A stretch of DNA of 19,370 bases. Source: Flavobacterium sp. Its GTDB lineage: Bacteria > Bacteroidota > Bacteroidia > Flavobacteriales > Flavobacteriaceae. Of this stretch, positions 1-8,548 are shown in pieces (position 1 is the first letter of the stretch; each line of letters begins with the position of its first letter). The stretch lies in contig JAAURU010000019.1 of NCBI GenBank assembly GCA_012032075.1, positions 1 through 19,370 on the forward strand. The letters are read 5' to 3'. The notes beneath the pieces were generated by a model. The model had not been told where the DNA came from, did not search any database, and saw only the letters and a list, made by a program, of their open reading frames with translations. Made by a program: the position numbers and the translations under genes.

Positions 1-27
1 AAATATCTCAAATTTGCATTATAAAAA

Positions 28-53
28 ATAAATAAATAAATAAATAAATAAAA
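28..53. repeat. AAAT tetranucleotide tract
   Basis: About six tandem copies of a 4-base AAAT/ATAA unit stand directly before the first ATG of the window. No Shine-Dalgarno-like purine motif is visible here. Bacteroidota commonly start translation on A-rich leaders, so the tract may serve as the leader of the small gene at 54. It is also a slippage-prone microsatellite whose copy number could vary. Confidence 0.7.
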
Positions 54-254
54 ATGAAAGATAATTTAATAATTGCATTTTTAATTGTGTGCATTACTTT
101 CTTTTTGCTTTCTAAAACGGAAAGTATATATGTAGAATATAATGTTCTCGGATTGACTATTTTATTATTTCTAAGTGTAATTAATAAGTTTTCTAAAATT
201 AATAAGTTTTCTAAAATTAATAAGTTTTCTAAAATTAATAAGTATGAAAGATAA
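54..254 (+). CDS. Small two-helix membrane protein with NKFSKI repeats
   Basis: A 66-residue hypothetical protein. Residues about 5-20 (IIAFLIVCITFFLLS) and 29-44 (EYNVLGLTILLFLSVI) form two hydrophobic segments, so it is probably an inner-membrane protein with a short basic tail. The tail is encoded by 3.5 copies of an 18-base tandem repeat and reads as repeated NKFSKI. Its last 11 bases overlap the next gene, whose first four residues (MKDN) and first 12 bases are the same as its own. It could be a genuine small gene, or an ORF created by a local duplication upstream of the 244 gene. I do not recognise a family. The repeat tail may be strain-specific and not essential to function. Confidence 0.45.
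   Translation: MKDNLIIAFLIVCITFFLLSKTESIYVEYNVLGLTILLFLSVINKFSKINKFSKINKFSKINKYER
180..243 (+). repeat. 18-bp tandem repeat, 3.5 copies
   Basis: The unit attaataagttttctaaa occurs perfectly at 180-197, 198-215 and 216-233, with a 10-base partial copy at 234-243. The period is a multiple of three, so it stays in frame in the small upstream gene (NKFSKI units). It ends exactly at the ATG at 244, so it also forms the leader of that gene. Confidence 0.95.
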
Positions 255-522
255 TCACGAATTCAAATTAGTTAAAGGTCAATTTTCTCCTGCTGAGGCA
301 AGAAATATTTTATTCACTTTGATTAATGATAAAATTAAGTTTCATCAACTAGATTTATTTAGCAAAACTGAACGAAATAAAACGAACAATATACACTCTA
401 AAGAAAGAATTAAAGAATTAGAATTATCTAGAGATAACTTGGAATCTTTTCTTGAAGAATTAGAGGATAAAAATCTTAAGATAAGTATAGATGGAAATAT
501 AACATTAAAATTGACTCAATAA
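244..522 (+). CDS. Small conserved hypothetical protein, coiled-coil region
   Basis: A 92-residue cytosolic protein with no signal or membrane segment. The N-terminus (about 8-40) has a pattern resembling FSPAEARNIL...INDKI...H, which I recall from short hypothetical proteins common in Bacteroidota. I cannot attach a named family. Residues about 53-78 are charged and heptad-like (KERIKELELSRDNLESFLEE), suggesting a short coiled coil, and the tail resembles a beta strand pair (LKISIDGNITLKL). The start ATG follows the tandem repeat directly. The stop codon is immediately followed by the GTG start of the DUF6671 gene, indicating co-transcription and probably coupled translation. Function unknown. 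Confidence 0.75.
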   Translation: MKDNHEFKLVKGQFSPAEARNILFTLINDKIKFHQLDLFSKTERNKTNNIHSKERIKELELSRDNLESFLEELEDKNLKISIDGNITLKLTQ

Positions 523-1365
523 GTGAATTTTTTTGAAGGTAGAGAAATAGTAATAGCAACTCAACATAAAAAAGAGTTAGTTATTCAACCATTACTAGAA
601 AAACAATTAGGACTAAAAGTGGTACTAAATTCAAAATTTAATACCGATAGTTTAGGTACTTTTTGTGGAGAAAAAGAAAGAGAAGAGGATGCCCTAAAAA
701 CATTGCGAAAAAAATGCCTTTTAAGTTTAGAGAAAGTCAATTTTGAATTAGTAGTCGCTACTGAAGGTTCTTTTGGACCGCATCCTTCTTTTTTTTTTGC
801 TGCTACAAATGATGAATTAATTTTGTTACTAGACAAAAAAAATAATCTTGAAATTCTAGCAAGAGAAATTACAACAGAAACAAATTTTAATAGTCAAGAA
901 GTTAAATCTTATAATGAAGTAGAATATTTTGCGACAAAAGTTCAATTTCCTTCTCATGGTTTAATACTTAAATCTTCTCACAAAAATGCTAAATATATTA
1001 AGAAAGGAATCATTACTTATGAAGATTTAGAAAAAGCATTTTTACAAATCAAAAGCGAGTTCGATACGGTTATTGTGGAGACAGACATGAGAGCAATGTT
1101 CAATCCTACTAGAATGAAAGTAATTGAAAATGTAACTCATAAATTGATTGCTAAAATCAAAAATTTATGTCCTAATTGTAATTTTCCAGGGTTTGATGTT
1201 GTAAAAATTAATGCTGGTTTGCCTTGCGAATTATGTAATTTACCTACAAAAAGTACACTCAGTCACTTATATAAATGTAAAAATTGTGATTTTGAAGAAT
1301 TAAAAATACATCCAAATAATAAAAGTAAAGAAGATCCAACTTATTGTGATTATTGTAATCCTTAA
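523..1365 (+). CDS. DUF6671 family zinc-ribbon protein
   Basis: A 280-residue protein starting at GTG directly after the preceding stop. The N-terminal domain (about 4-200) opens with EGREIVIATQHKKE and contains VVATEGSFGPHP and IVETDMRAMFNPTRM. I associate these motifs with the DUF6671 family of unknown function. The C-terminal part carries four CxxC pairs: Cys216/219 (CPNC), 235/238 (CELC), 252/255 (CKNC) and 275/278 (CDYC), enough for two zinc ribbons. No signal peptide, so cytosolic. Six bases separate it from sua5, placing it in the same transcript. Acidic and His residues in the N-terminal domain could form an active site, but no reaction can be assigned. The family call comes from memory of the motif pattern; the gene itself is certain. 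Confidence 0.85.
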   Translation: MNFFEGREIVIATQHKKELVIQPLLEKQLGLKVVLNSKFNTDSLGTFCGEKEREEDALKTLRKKCLLSLEKVNFELVVATEGSFGPHPSFFFAATNDELILLLDKKNNLEILAREITTETNFNSQEVKSYNEVEYFATKVQFPSHGLILKSSHKNAKYIKKGIITYEDLEKAFLQIKSEFDTVIVETDMRAMFNPTRMKVIENVTHKLIAKIKNLCPNCNFPGFDVVKINAGLPCELCNLPTKSTLSHLYKCKNCDFEELKIHPNNKSKEDPTYCDYCNP

Positions 1366-1371
1366 CATTAA

Positions 1372-2337
1372 ATGGAAAAAAGTACAAACGTAAATAGCGC
1401 TGCTTATTGGTTAGAAAAAAATAATGTTATTGCGATACCTACAGAGACGGTTTATGGTTTAGCAGCAAATATTTTTGACGAAGAAGCAATACAATCAATA
1501 TATAAAATTAAAGGTCGTCCTTCAAATAATCCTTTAATTGTTCACATAAAATCAATTAAAGAATTATATAAATATGCAAGTGACATTCCTGTGAAAGCTA
1601 AGTTATTAGCAAATGCTTTTTGGCCAGGACCGTTAACTTTAGTTTTGAATAAAACAGCAATTGTTCCAAATTATATAACTTCAAATAAAGAAACAGTTGC
1701 AATACGAGTACCCAATCATCTTTTAACCCTAAAATTACTTGAACAATTAGATTTTCCCATCGCTGCTCCAAGTGCAAATCCTTCAAATAGAATTAGTGCA
1801 ACTACTGCTGAACATGTTGAGAATTATTTTCAAAACAAAATTCCATTTGTTTTAGATGGAGGATCTTGTAAAGATGGATTAGAGTCAACAATAGTAGGTT
1901 TTGAAATGGGTGAACCTATTGTTTATAGAGTAGGAGCTTTAGCCATTGAAAGAATTGAAAAAGTAGTTGGTAAAGTTTCAATTAAAAATAAAGAAACAAG
2001 TGCAGTAATTGTACCAGGAATGTTCTCTAAACATTATTCTCCTTTAACTCCTTTTTATGTAGTAAATAGTCCAGAAGAGTTAATAAAAGATTCACAACAT
2101 CAAAACATTGTTTTCATTGGTTTTAACAAAAGAATTGAAAATGATAAAATTAAAAATCAATTTTTGCTTTCAGAAAAGGGTAATATTACTGAAGCTGCTT
2201 CAAATTTATACAAAACATTACTCTTAGCTGATGAATTGCAACCAGAAATTATAGTAAGTAGTTTTTTCCGAGAAAAAGATTTAGGAATAACAATAAACGA
2301 CAGACTAAAAAGAGCATCAATAAACAACCAAAACTAA
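1372..2337 (+). CDS. sua5: L-threonylcarbamoyladenylate synthase (Sua5 type)
   Basis: Makes threonylcarbamoyl-AMP from L-threonine, bicarbonate/CO2 and ATP. This is the first step of N6-threonylcarbamoyladenosine (t6A37) formation on ANN-decoding tRNAs, and the product is passed to the TsaD complex. At 321 residues it has the full two-domain Sua5 architecture and not the short TsaC form. The YrdC domain (about 10-200) carries PTETVYGLA, KGRPSNNPLIVHI, WPGPLTLVL, AAPSANPSNRISATT and LDGG.C..GLESTIV. The interdomain linker carries PGMFSKHYSPLTPFYVV, and the Sua5 domain follows (about 215-321). No frameshift. It sits 6 bases after the DUF6671 gene and 3 bases before a bicarbonate permease gene, a notable neighbour because bicarbonate is its substrate. 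Confidence 0.95.
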   Translation: MEKSTNVNSAAYWLEKNNVIAIPTETVYGLAANIFDEEAIQSIYKIKGRPSNNPLIVHIKSIKELYKYASDIPVKAKLLANAFWPGPLTLVLNKTAIVPNYITSNKETVAIRVPNHLLTLKLLEQLDFPIAAPSANPSNRISATTAEHVENYFQNKIPFVLDGGSCKDGLESTIVGFEMGEPIVYRVGALAIERIEKVVGKVSIKNKETSAVIVPGMFSKHYSPLTPFYVVNSPEELIKDSQHQNIVFIGFNKRIENDKIKNQFLLSEKGNITEAASNLYKTLLLADELQPEIIVSSFFREKDLGITINDRLKRASINNQN

Positions 2338-2340
2338 ATT

Positions 2341-3310
2341 ATGAACTTAAATTTATTACTCGACAATTTAACAAATCCAGCCTTACTTTTTTTTATTTTA
2401 GGAATTATAGCTGTCCGTCTCAAAAGTGATTTATGTATTCCAGAAAATTCTTCTAAATTTATTTCGCTATATCTTTTGTTTTCCATTGGTTTTAAAGGTG
2501 GTCAAGAATTGGCTCATAGCGAATTTTCAATGGATATTATATGGTGTATTATTTTTGGAATAATTACAGCCCTAATAATTCCAATTTATGTTTTTTTTAT
2601 TCTAAAGGAAAAATTATCTATTTCAAATTCGGGTGCAATTGCTGCTGCTTATGGTTCAGTAAGTGCGGTTACTTTTGTTACAGCAGTTTCATTTCTAGAA
2701 ATACAAAAATAAGTTTTAATGGTCATATGGTTGCAGTTATGGCATTAATGGAAGCACCAGCAATTATTGTTGGAGTAATATTAATTAAAGTATTTGCTAA
2801 AAAAAGTGCAGCAAATCCAGAGCAATCACTTTTAAAAATAGTCAAACATTCTTTTACAAATGGAAGTGTACTACTTATATTAGGAAGTTTAATAATTGGG
2901 TTATTAGCAAGTGATAAACAAGCTATGGGTATAAAACCTTTTACAACCGATATTTTTAAAGGTTTTTTAGCAATATTTCTCTTAGATATGGGAATTCAAA
3001 GTGGAAGAAAGCTTAAAGATTTTTTAAAAAGCGGAAAATTTACAGTTGCTTTTGCAATAGTAGCTCCTTTAATTAATGGGAATTTGTTTTTGCTTACTTA
3101 AGTGGTTTTGTAACACATAATATTGGAGACCGTTTTATGTTGGCTATTTTAGCTGCAAGTGCTTCTTATATTGCAGTTCCTGCAGCAATGAAAATCGCTG
3201 TTCCTAAAGCAAATCCTGGTATTTTTATCCCAATGGCTTTAGCAGTTACTTTTCCTATCAATATTACAATTGGAATGCCAATTTACCTTAGTATTATCAT
3301 GAATTCTTAG
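2341..3310 (+). CDS. SbtA-family sodium-dependent bicarbonate permease (two frameshifts)
   Basis: An inner-membrane permease of the SbtA (DUF897) family. The cyanobacterial members import HCO3- with Na+. The restored protein is about 323 residues with around ten hydrophobic segments. Family-typical stretches are NPALLFFILGI, IGFKGGQEL, GAIAAAYGSVSAVTF (first half) and ILAASASYIAVPAAM, PMALAVTFPINI (second half), giving the inverted-repeat look of the fold. The frame breaks twice: at the A run 2705-2709 (one A short; restored reading EIQKISFNGHMVAVMALMEAP) and at the T run 3087-3091 (one T short; restored reading NLFFAYLSGFVTH). Restoring both gives one uninterrupted protein to the TAG at 3308. 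No sbtB (PII-like regulator) gene follows. The substrate in Flavobacteriaceae is inferred from the family. Confidence 0.85.
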
Positions 3311-3315
3311 AATGT

Positions 3316-3341
3316 AAAAAGATATATATTATCTTTTTTTT
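3316..3341 (+). terminator. AT-rich hairpin terminator after the sua5/sbtA operon
   Basis: A perfect 9-bp stem (aaaaagata, 3316-3324, with tatcttttt, 3330-3338) encloses a 5-base loop and runs into a T tract ending at 3341. It starts 6 bases after the permease stop. The stem has only one G-C pair, so its strength is uncertain, but the place and the T tract fit an intrinsic terminator. Confidence 0.6.
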
Positions 3342-3461
3342 GTATAATTATTTTGCTTTTAAGTAGTTAGGTTTTATTTTTTTATTTTTTTTACAGAGAA
3401 TATAAAATTTTTATTTTATTTTTGTTATCCCAAATCATTTATAAATTAAAACATTTTACCT

Positions 3462-5671
3462 ATTAAAAAGACTATTAACCAAGTACTCTTACTATTAAAT
3501 AAAGCACATGAGATAAGAACAAGCAACCTTAAAGGAAGTTTGGAACTAGCTGAAAATGCTTTAGAAATAAGTAAAAAAAAGAAAAATCTACCCTGCATAG
3601 CAAAATGTATGAGTAGGCTTTCTTTGTATAATATGATATTAGGTAAAACTGATATCGCTACTTCTTTTGCAAATGAAGCAATAGGTTATTTTGAAGAACT
3701 AAACGATGAAATAGGTGTTGCCGATTCTAAATATAGTTTAGCTGCAGTTTATTATAAAACAAACGATTACCACATGGGATTAGTTTGTTTAATTGATGCT
3801 TTAAAAAATCTATCATAAAAATAACGATTTTGCAAGTGTATCTCGAACAGAAAAATCTCTTGGTACAGTATATGAGTATATTGGTGATGAAAAAAATGCT
3901 ATTATATCTTACAAAAATGGTATTAGAGCTGCAAGAAAAGTAGGTGATTTAAATCTAGAATCTAATGTTTACAATAATCTTTCAGGTTTATTAGTTAAAA
4001 AAGATAAATTCAAACTTTCTATGCAAATAATAGAAAGATCAATTGAGTTAAAAGAACAAACAAAAGATATTAGAGGTTCAGCTTTTGCTATATATGGTCG
4101 TGGAAAAGTTTTTTTACGATTAAATAAATTAATTGAAGCAGAAAAAGATTTTAAAAAAGCACTTGACATTCACAAAGAAATGGGTGATATCATGGGGCTT
4201 TCCATGTGTTATACTAAATTAGGTGAACTCTATTTTAAAGATACTAAATATGAATTAGCAATTCAGTTTGCTTTAGATGGAATAAAATTGACATCTGAGC
4301 ATAATATTACTATGATTAATATTAAGCTTTTTAAATTGGTTTATAACATATATAAAAAGATAAATAAAGTTGAATTAGCCATTGAATATTTAGAGTATTA
4401 TATAAAAGAAAAAGAATCCTTAATTAATATTCAAACTAGAAAAGTAATTGAAAATTACGATTTTATTTTGAAAATGAAAACTATAGAAAAAGATAACCAA
4501 ATTCAAAAAGAGAAAAGAGAAATGTTAGAAAAAAAGAGACAAGATGAATTGTTGGCTCTTAAATCTAGACAAGACTTCTTATCTGTAATGAGTCATGAAA
4601 TAAGAACTCCTTTAAACGCAATAACTTCTATCGTAGCACTACTTAAAGACGAAATCAATGATGAAGGTAAGGATCTTTTAAATAGTTTGCAATTTGCATC
4701 ATCAAACCTAATAAAAATAGTAAATGATGTATTAGATTTTACAAAATTAGATTCGAATAAATCGAAATTAGAACTTAATACAGTAAATCTATTTCAATTA
4801 ATACACAATATTAAGAATGTATATAGTAAACAAGCTGAAAATAAAGGTTTGTCATTGCTATTAACTTCTGATATTGATGAAAAGTATTTGTATAATTTAG
4901 ATGAAACTAAAATCACTCAAGTTTAAATAATTTAATTAGTAATGCTATTAAATTTACTGATGAAGGTAGTGTTGAACTTGCATTACATAAGGTTAAGTCT
5001 TCCAAAAAATATGACACTATTTTATTTGAAGTAAAAGATACTGGAGAAGGTATTTCAAAAGAAAATATTGCTGAAATTTTTGAAAGTTTTTCACAAGTAA
5101 AACCCGTTTTAACCAGAAGGCAAGGTGGAACAGGTTTAGGTTTAGCTATTGTGAAAAAATTAATTGAATTGCATGGTGGAGAAATAAATGTTAAGAGTGC
5201 AATGGGAAAAGGTTCTACTTTTTACTTTACTTTAAAAGTGGCTAAATTAAAAACAACTAAGAATACTATTTTAGAACAAAATGATAATTTGCTAAATATA
5301 AATTTGAAAGGTAAAAAAGTATTAATAGTTGAAGATACTTTAATTAATGCTGTTTTACTTAAAAAGTTACTTTCAAATGGGAAATAAAATCAGAGCATGT
5401 AGAATCTGGCACTTTAGCTTTAGAAAAGGTAAAAAATATAAAGTATGATTTTATTTTAATGGATATTCACATGCCAGATATGAATGGACTTGATGTAACT
5501 AGAATAATAAAAACAACTACAAATCTAAATACTCAAACTCCAGTAATTGCTCTTACAGCTGACACTATGTTAACTGCTCAAAATTATGAAACGAATCATT
5601 TTAGTGGCTTTTTGTGGAAACCTTTTGAGATAGAAAAATTAAAAATAGCCTTGCAACAAGTTTTTGTGTAA
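3462..5671 (+). CDS. TPR-containing hybrid histidine kinase with receiver domain (three frameshifts)
   Basis: A cytosolic sensor kinase of about 736 residues once repaired. The N-terminal half is made of tetratricopeptide repeats (for example YIGDEKNAIISYKNGI and LNKLIEAEKDFKKALDIHKEMGD). A coiled coil follows (about 330-370), then the kinase: H-box FLSVMSHEIRTPLNAI with phospho-acceptor His near residue 378, N-box LNNLISNAIKFTDEG, G1 VKDTGEGIS, and G2 GGTGLGLAIVKKLIELHGG. The receiver has VLIVEDTLIN and Asp about 668 in MDIHMPDMNG, and ends with KPF. Breaks: A run 3803-3808 has one A too many; T run 4922-4924 and A run 5375-5377 are each one base short. The frame is closed by a stop at 3447 and has no upstream ATG; ATT at 3462 (giving MKKTINQ) is my best start, with TTG at 3540 as an alternative. 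No signal peptide or membrane segment is seen, so the N-terminus may itself be damaged. No separate response regulator lies alongside. Confidence 0.85.
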
Positions 5672-6064
5672 TTACTTTTCTTCTAAATCACTTAAATGTA
5701 AACGTAAAGCTTTTACAGAAATGCTTATTTCCCAAAATGACATTCCCAGTGAAACAAGTAAGCTTAAAAGTGATAATCCAAATAAATAAATACCTACAAG
5801 TTGCTTTCCTATAAATAATAATAACATTGCAAATACTGATAAAAACAAGCATAAAACTCCAAACAACTGCATGTATCGAATTAATGTTAATCTAAGATTA
5901 AGATTTTTGATTTCTAATAAAATAATTTTATTTTCCTCTTCATCATAAGTCTTCTTCAAATTTCTTATTATTTGGGCTATAGTTAAAAACCTATTGGTAT
6001 AAGCTAATAAAATTAATGAAGTTGCTGAGAAAAGTAAAGCAGGAGTTTCTATAGATAAATTCAT
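5672..6064 (-). CDS. DUF2721 family membrane protein
   Basis: A 130-residue inner-membrane protein of the DUF2721 family, function unknown. There are three hydrophobic segments: about 6-24 (ETPALLFSATSLILLAYTN), 66-86 (MQLFGVLCLFLSVFAMLLLFI) and 90-112 (LVGIYLFGLSLLSLLVSLGMSF). A charged cytoplasmic loop lies between the first and second (KKTYDEEENKIILLEIKNLNLR). The family-typical SATSLILLAYTNRFL motif opens the protein, and WEISISVKALRLHLSDL is the usual C-terminal part. It is convergent to the histidine kinase, with stop codons directly abutting. The ATG at 6064 is the natural start because it precedes the first membrane segment. Confidence 0.85.
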   Translation of the reverse strand: MNLSIETPALLFSATSLILLAYTNRFLTIAQIIRNLKKTYDEEENKIILLEIKNLNLRLTLIRYMQLFGVLCLFLSVFAMLLLFIGKQLVGIYLFGLSLLSLLVSLGMSFWEISISVKALRLHLSDLEEK

Positions 6065-6116
6065 TTTAATACATTAAAATTTTGGATTTATAAATATACA
6101 TAAAACAAAAAAAATA

Positions 6117-6145
6117 ACGCTAAACTATTTGAATAAGTTTAGCGT
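6117..6145 (-). terminator. Hairpin terminator of the lipoprotein gene
   Basis: A perfect 10-bp inverted repeat (acgctaaact at 6117-6126 with agtttagcgt at 6136-6145) has a 9-base loop. On the minus strand it follows the stop of the lipoprotein gene by about 27 bases and leads into TTATTTTTTTTG (6105-6116), so it works as an intrinsic terminator in that direction. It stands upstream of the DUF2721 start, which suggests that gene has its own promoter in 6065-6116. A T-rich stretch (6151-6157) on the other side would permit bidirectional use. Confidence 0.8.
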
Positions 6146-6172
6146 ACTTTAATTTTTTTATAATTTTTGGTT

Positions 6173-7006
6173 TTATAAAGATATATTGTAAACAACACCA
6201 TTTGAGTGTGTGTAAGTTGCTTCATTATCGCAAGTATTATTGCCATAATCTAAAATTCCGTCTAGCAGACTTCCTTGTAAATTTAATTTACCTTGTGAGA
6301 TATAATTACAAGAATATTTTTTAATTAATTTTTCAACAACTGTAACAGTTAATGAAGTTCCGTTTGGTCTGTTTACTGTATGTGTTCCAGAAAGTACTTC
6401 ATAAACATTGTCTCCTAAAGCTAATGTGCTTACTCCTTCTGTTTGTTGAACTGTTCTTGTTCCCGAAAAAGTAAAAATTGCTCCAGTAATAGTCGTAATT
6501 TGTCCATTAGTAACTGTTCTAGTCCATTTTGGAATTTGAGAATTAGTAGTTTGATTTTGATAAACAACTGTACCTTCAATTTTTCTACTATTTACATAGT
6601 AATTTGTTCGTTCAACTGTCATTTGGCTACCAAAATTTGCAAAATAATTTGTAAATGTAATAGTCAATATTCCAGAACGAACAACACCATTATGCAAACA
6701 ACCAGTTCCAAAATCTACAGTAAAAATTTTCGGAAAAACTCCAGGTGTAGTATTATTTACAGTTATTGTTGCACACGGAGGAGTAGTCATTACCGTATTT
6801 CCATTTCGACTAGAATACGTATTGTTTTCATTGGCAACATCAAGACCCGTTGAGAAGTCTAATTCATTTGAAAGATCAATTTGAGCATTTGCAGAAAGTA
6901 ATTCTTGATCAATGTTTACAGTTATCTCTTCTTCTTTTGTACAAGATTGAAATACTAAAGTTGCTGTAACTAAACTAAGCAAAACAAAGCGGTTTAAATT
7001 TTTCAT
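6173..7006 (-). CDS. Beta-rich outer-membrane or periplasmic lipoprotein, unknown function
   Basis: A 277-residue protein with a clear lipoprotein signal: MKNLNRFVLLSLVTATLVFQSC, lipobox FQSC with Cys22, followed by TKEEE. The mature part is rich in Thr, Asn and Val, with alternating beta-strand patterns (for example GILTITFTNYFANFG and GTSLTVTVVEKLIKKY). It contains four cysteines after the lipid Cys (in PPCATI, GTGCLHNG, YSCNYIS and NTCDNE), possibly two disulfides. I do not recognise a domain with a known role; similar lipoproteins are common in Flavobacteriaceae. It is a single gene with its own terminator. The acidic residues after Cys22 (KEEE) might influence surface sorting as seen in some Bacteroidota lipoproteins; that is inference. 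Confidence 0.8.
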   Translation of the reverse strand: MKNLNRFVLLSLVTATLVFQSCTKEEEITVNIDQELLSANAQIDLSNELDFSTGLDVANENNTYSSRNGNTVMTTPPCATITVNNTTPGVFPKIFTVDFGTGCLHNGVVRSGILTITFTNYFANFGSQMTVERTNYYVNSRKIEGTVVYQNQTTNSQIPKWTRTVTNGQITTITGAIFTFSGTRTVQQTEGVSTLALGDNVYEVLSGTHTVNRPNGTSLTVTVVEKLIKKYSCNYISQGKLNLQGSLLDGILDYGNNTCDNEATYTHSNGVVYNISL

Positions 7007-7113
7007 AGGTTAAAAGTTTACTATTTAAGATTAAGACATTAAAAATATAAAAAGGTTTAATACTAACTGTTATTTTTTTAACTTTTTATGTATAAACAAT
7101 AAACATGCCAATT

Positions 7114-7631
7114 TTAAACTTTATTCCAAGTCTCTTTTTTTATTTCATAAACTGGGTTTTCTTCAACTCCTATGGCTGAAGTTTTTAAATGAATTAAATT
7201 AGCACCTAATTTTTCCATAGCTTTTTGAGAACGGAAATTATTCTTCCCAACATGAAAATGAACGGATTCAACAAACTGAAATGCGTATTTAAGCATTAAG
7301 TCTTTAATAGAACGGTTGTAATTTGTTCCCCAATAGTCTCTACTAATGAATGTAAATCCTATAACAACTAAACTTTCTTCTAAATTCAAATTATAATATC
7401 TTGAAGAGCCTATAATTTTACCAGATGCAATATCGATTATAACAAAAGCACCATTTGATGCCATTGCAGTTTGAAAGAAATCTTCAAAAACTTCTTTTTA
7501 TAGCGATCACTATTAGGATGTTGTTCCCAAAGTAATTTATCAGATGCTACAGCATATATAGCTGAAAAATCTTCTTTTTCTAAAGGTCTCATGATTACTA
7601 ACTCATTAGAAAGTATAGGTTGTAAATTCAT
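7114..7631 (-). CDS. GNAT-family N-acetyltransferase (one frameshift)
   Basis: A RimJ/RimL-like GNAT acetyltransferase of about 172 residues after repair, predicted to move an acetyl group from acetyl-CoA to an amine. The N-terminus reads LVIMRPLEKEDFSAIYAVASD, typical of the RimL type. The core has FVIIDIASGKIIGSSRYYNL and IGFTFISRDYWGTNYNRSIKDLMLKYAF, and a late motif is VGKNNFRSQKAMEKLGA, where NxRSxxxxEKxGF is characteristic. The T run 7495-7499 (A run on the coding strand) is one base short; adding it joins DRYKKEVFEDFFQTAMASNG. The ATG overlaps the stop of the upstream esterase gene as TAATG, so translation is coupled. The target is unknown: it may be a metabolite or a protein N-terminus. 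Confidence 0.85.
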
Positions 7632-8451
7632 TATTTTTTTTCTTTATACGGAAATTCTAATAAAAAGGCTTGATATAAACTATTATGTAGAATAGTAGCA
7701 TGATTATCTTTTGGAAAGAATTGAAAATCTACTTTTATGTTCTTTTTATGTTTTTTAATGCTGTTGCTAAAGCTTTAGCATCTTTTACCATTACTTTGTG
7801 TTCTTCGCCTACAGCAACATAAACATAAAGCGGTTTTTCTATCTTTGATAAATAAGTTGAGGCATTATGTAGTAGTGATTGATCATCCCACCATAAACTC
7901 GGACTTGTAATAAGATAATGCGTAAATAAATTGGGTTTTTTAAATAGAATTTCACTTGCTAATAAACCTCCTAAAGATTGTCCTAGAAGATACTTTTTAT
8001 TTGAAACTTTATAATTAGCAGTTATAAAAGGCTGTATTTCTTCGGCTATAAAACGAATAAATTTTTCTGAACCACCAGTTGTAGGGAAATCTTTTTTCAA
8101 ATCGGGAATTTCTGTTGGAAAAGTAAAATCGTGCTTTCTGTCTATGTTGGCAATACCAACAACAATTGTTTTTGGCATACCTAGTTGGAGATTGAAAAAC
8201 TGAACCAAACCTGTAACATGAATAAAATCTTCATTGGTTGAACCATCTAGTAAATAAATTACTGGATAAGGAATGGAATCATTTTTTTCATATCCTTCAG
8301 GTAAATAAATATTTAAAATGCGTTCTTGTGAAAGTATTTTAGAATCAATTGTAACAGTTTCTCCTATTACTAAGGATTTTTTCGTGTCTTGACAAAAAAT
8401 ACATATTGAATGCAACAACAAGATTAGAGTATATGCTAAGATTTTTACCAT
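7631..8451 (-). CDS. Secreted alpha/beta-hydrolase esterase (PF00756-like, one frameshift)
   Basis: About 273 residues after repair, in the esterase D / IroE / Fes-like group of alpha/beta hydrolases. The signal peptide is MVKILAYTLILLLHSICIFC. The core has YPVIYLLDGSTN (about 62-73), the nucleophile elbow GQSLGG with Ser159, ITSPSLWWDD (181-190) and the catalytic His251 in DNHATILHNSL. The T run 7743-7747 is one base short; without it the protein would end early at 7735 and lose the catalytic His. The repaired frame ends EFPYKEKK and its stop overlaps the GNAT start. It is divergent from a TonB-dependent receptor 97 bases away. Family members cleave esters such as siderophore backbones or acylated sugars; the true substrate is not visible from sequence. 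Confidence 0.85.
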
Positions 8452-8548
8452 TATGAAAAAGTTAAATTAAATCCAAATATACCATTTTATGAATTTAAGT
8501 TGTAACGATTATGGCTTTTAATAGTCTAACGGATAAAGTTAATATAAG

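Noticed and set aside
180..243. Tandem repeat considered as a CRISPR array
   Set aside because: Units are directly adjacent with no spacers, only 18 bp long, and coding in frame; no cas genes are near.
585..836. Minus-strand frame of 83 codons
   Set aside because: Antisense to the DUF6671 gene, which has strong motifs; the minus product has no domain.
1598..1786. Minus-strand frame of 62 codons
   Set aside because: Antisense shadow of sua5.
2541..2712. Upstream part of a 186-codon plus frame beginning at 2541
   Set aside because: Only the part after about 2,709 is real (it continues SbtA); the first 55 residues are out-of-frame reading of SbtA.
6443..6853. Plus-strand 136-codon frame rich in Cys, Ser and Asn
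   Set aside because: Antisense to the lipoprotein gene; its composition is a by-product of Thr/Val-rich codons on the other strand.
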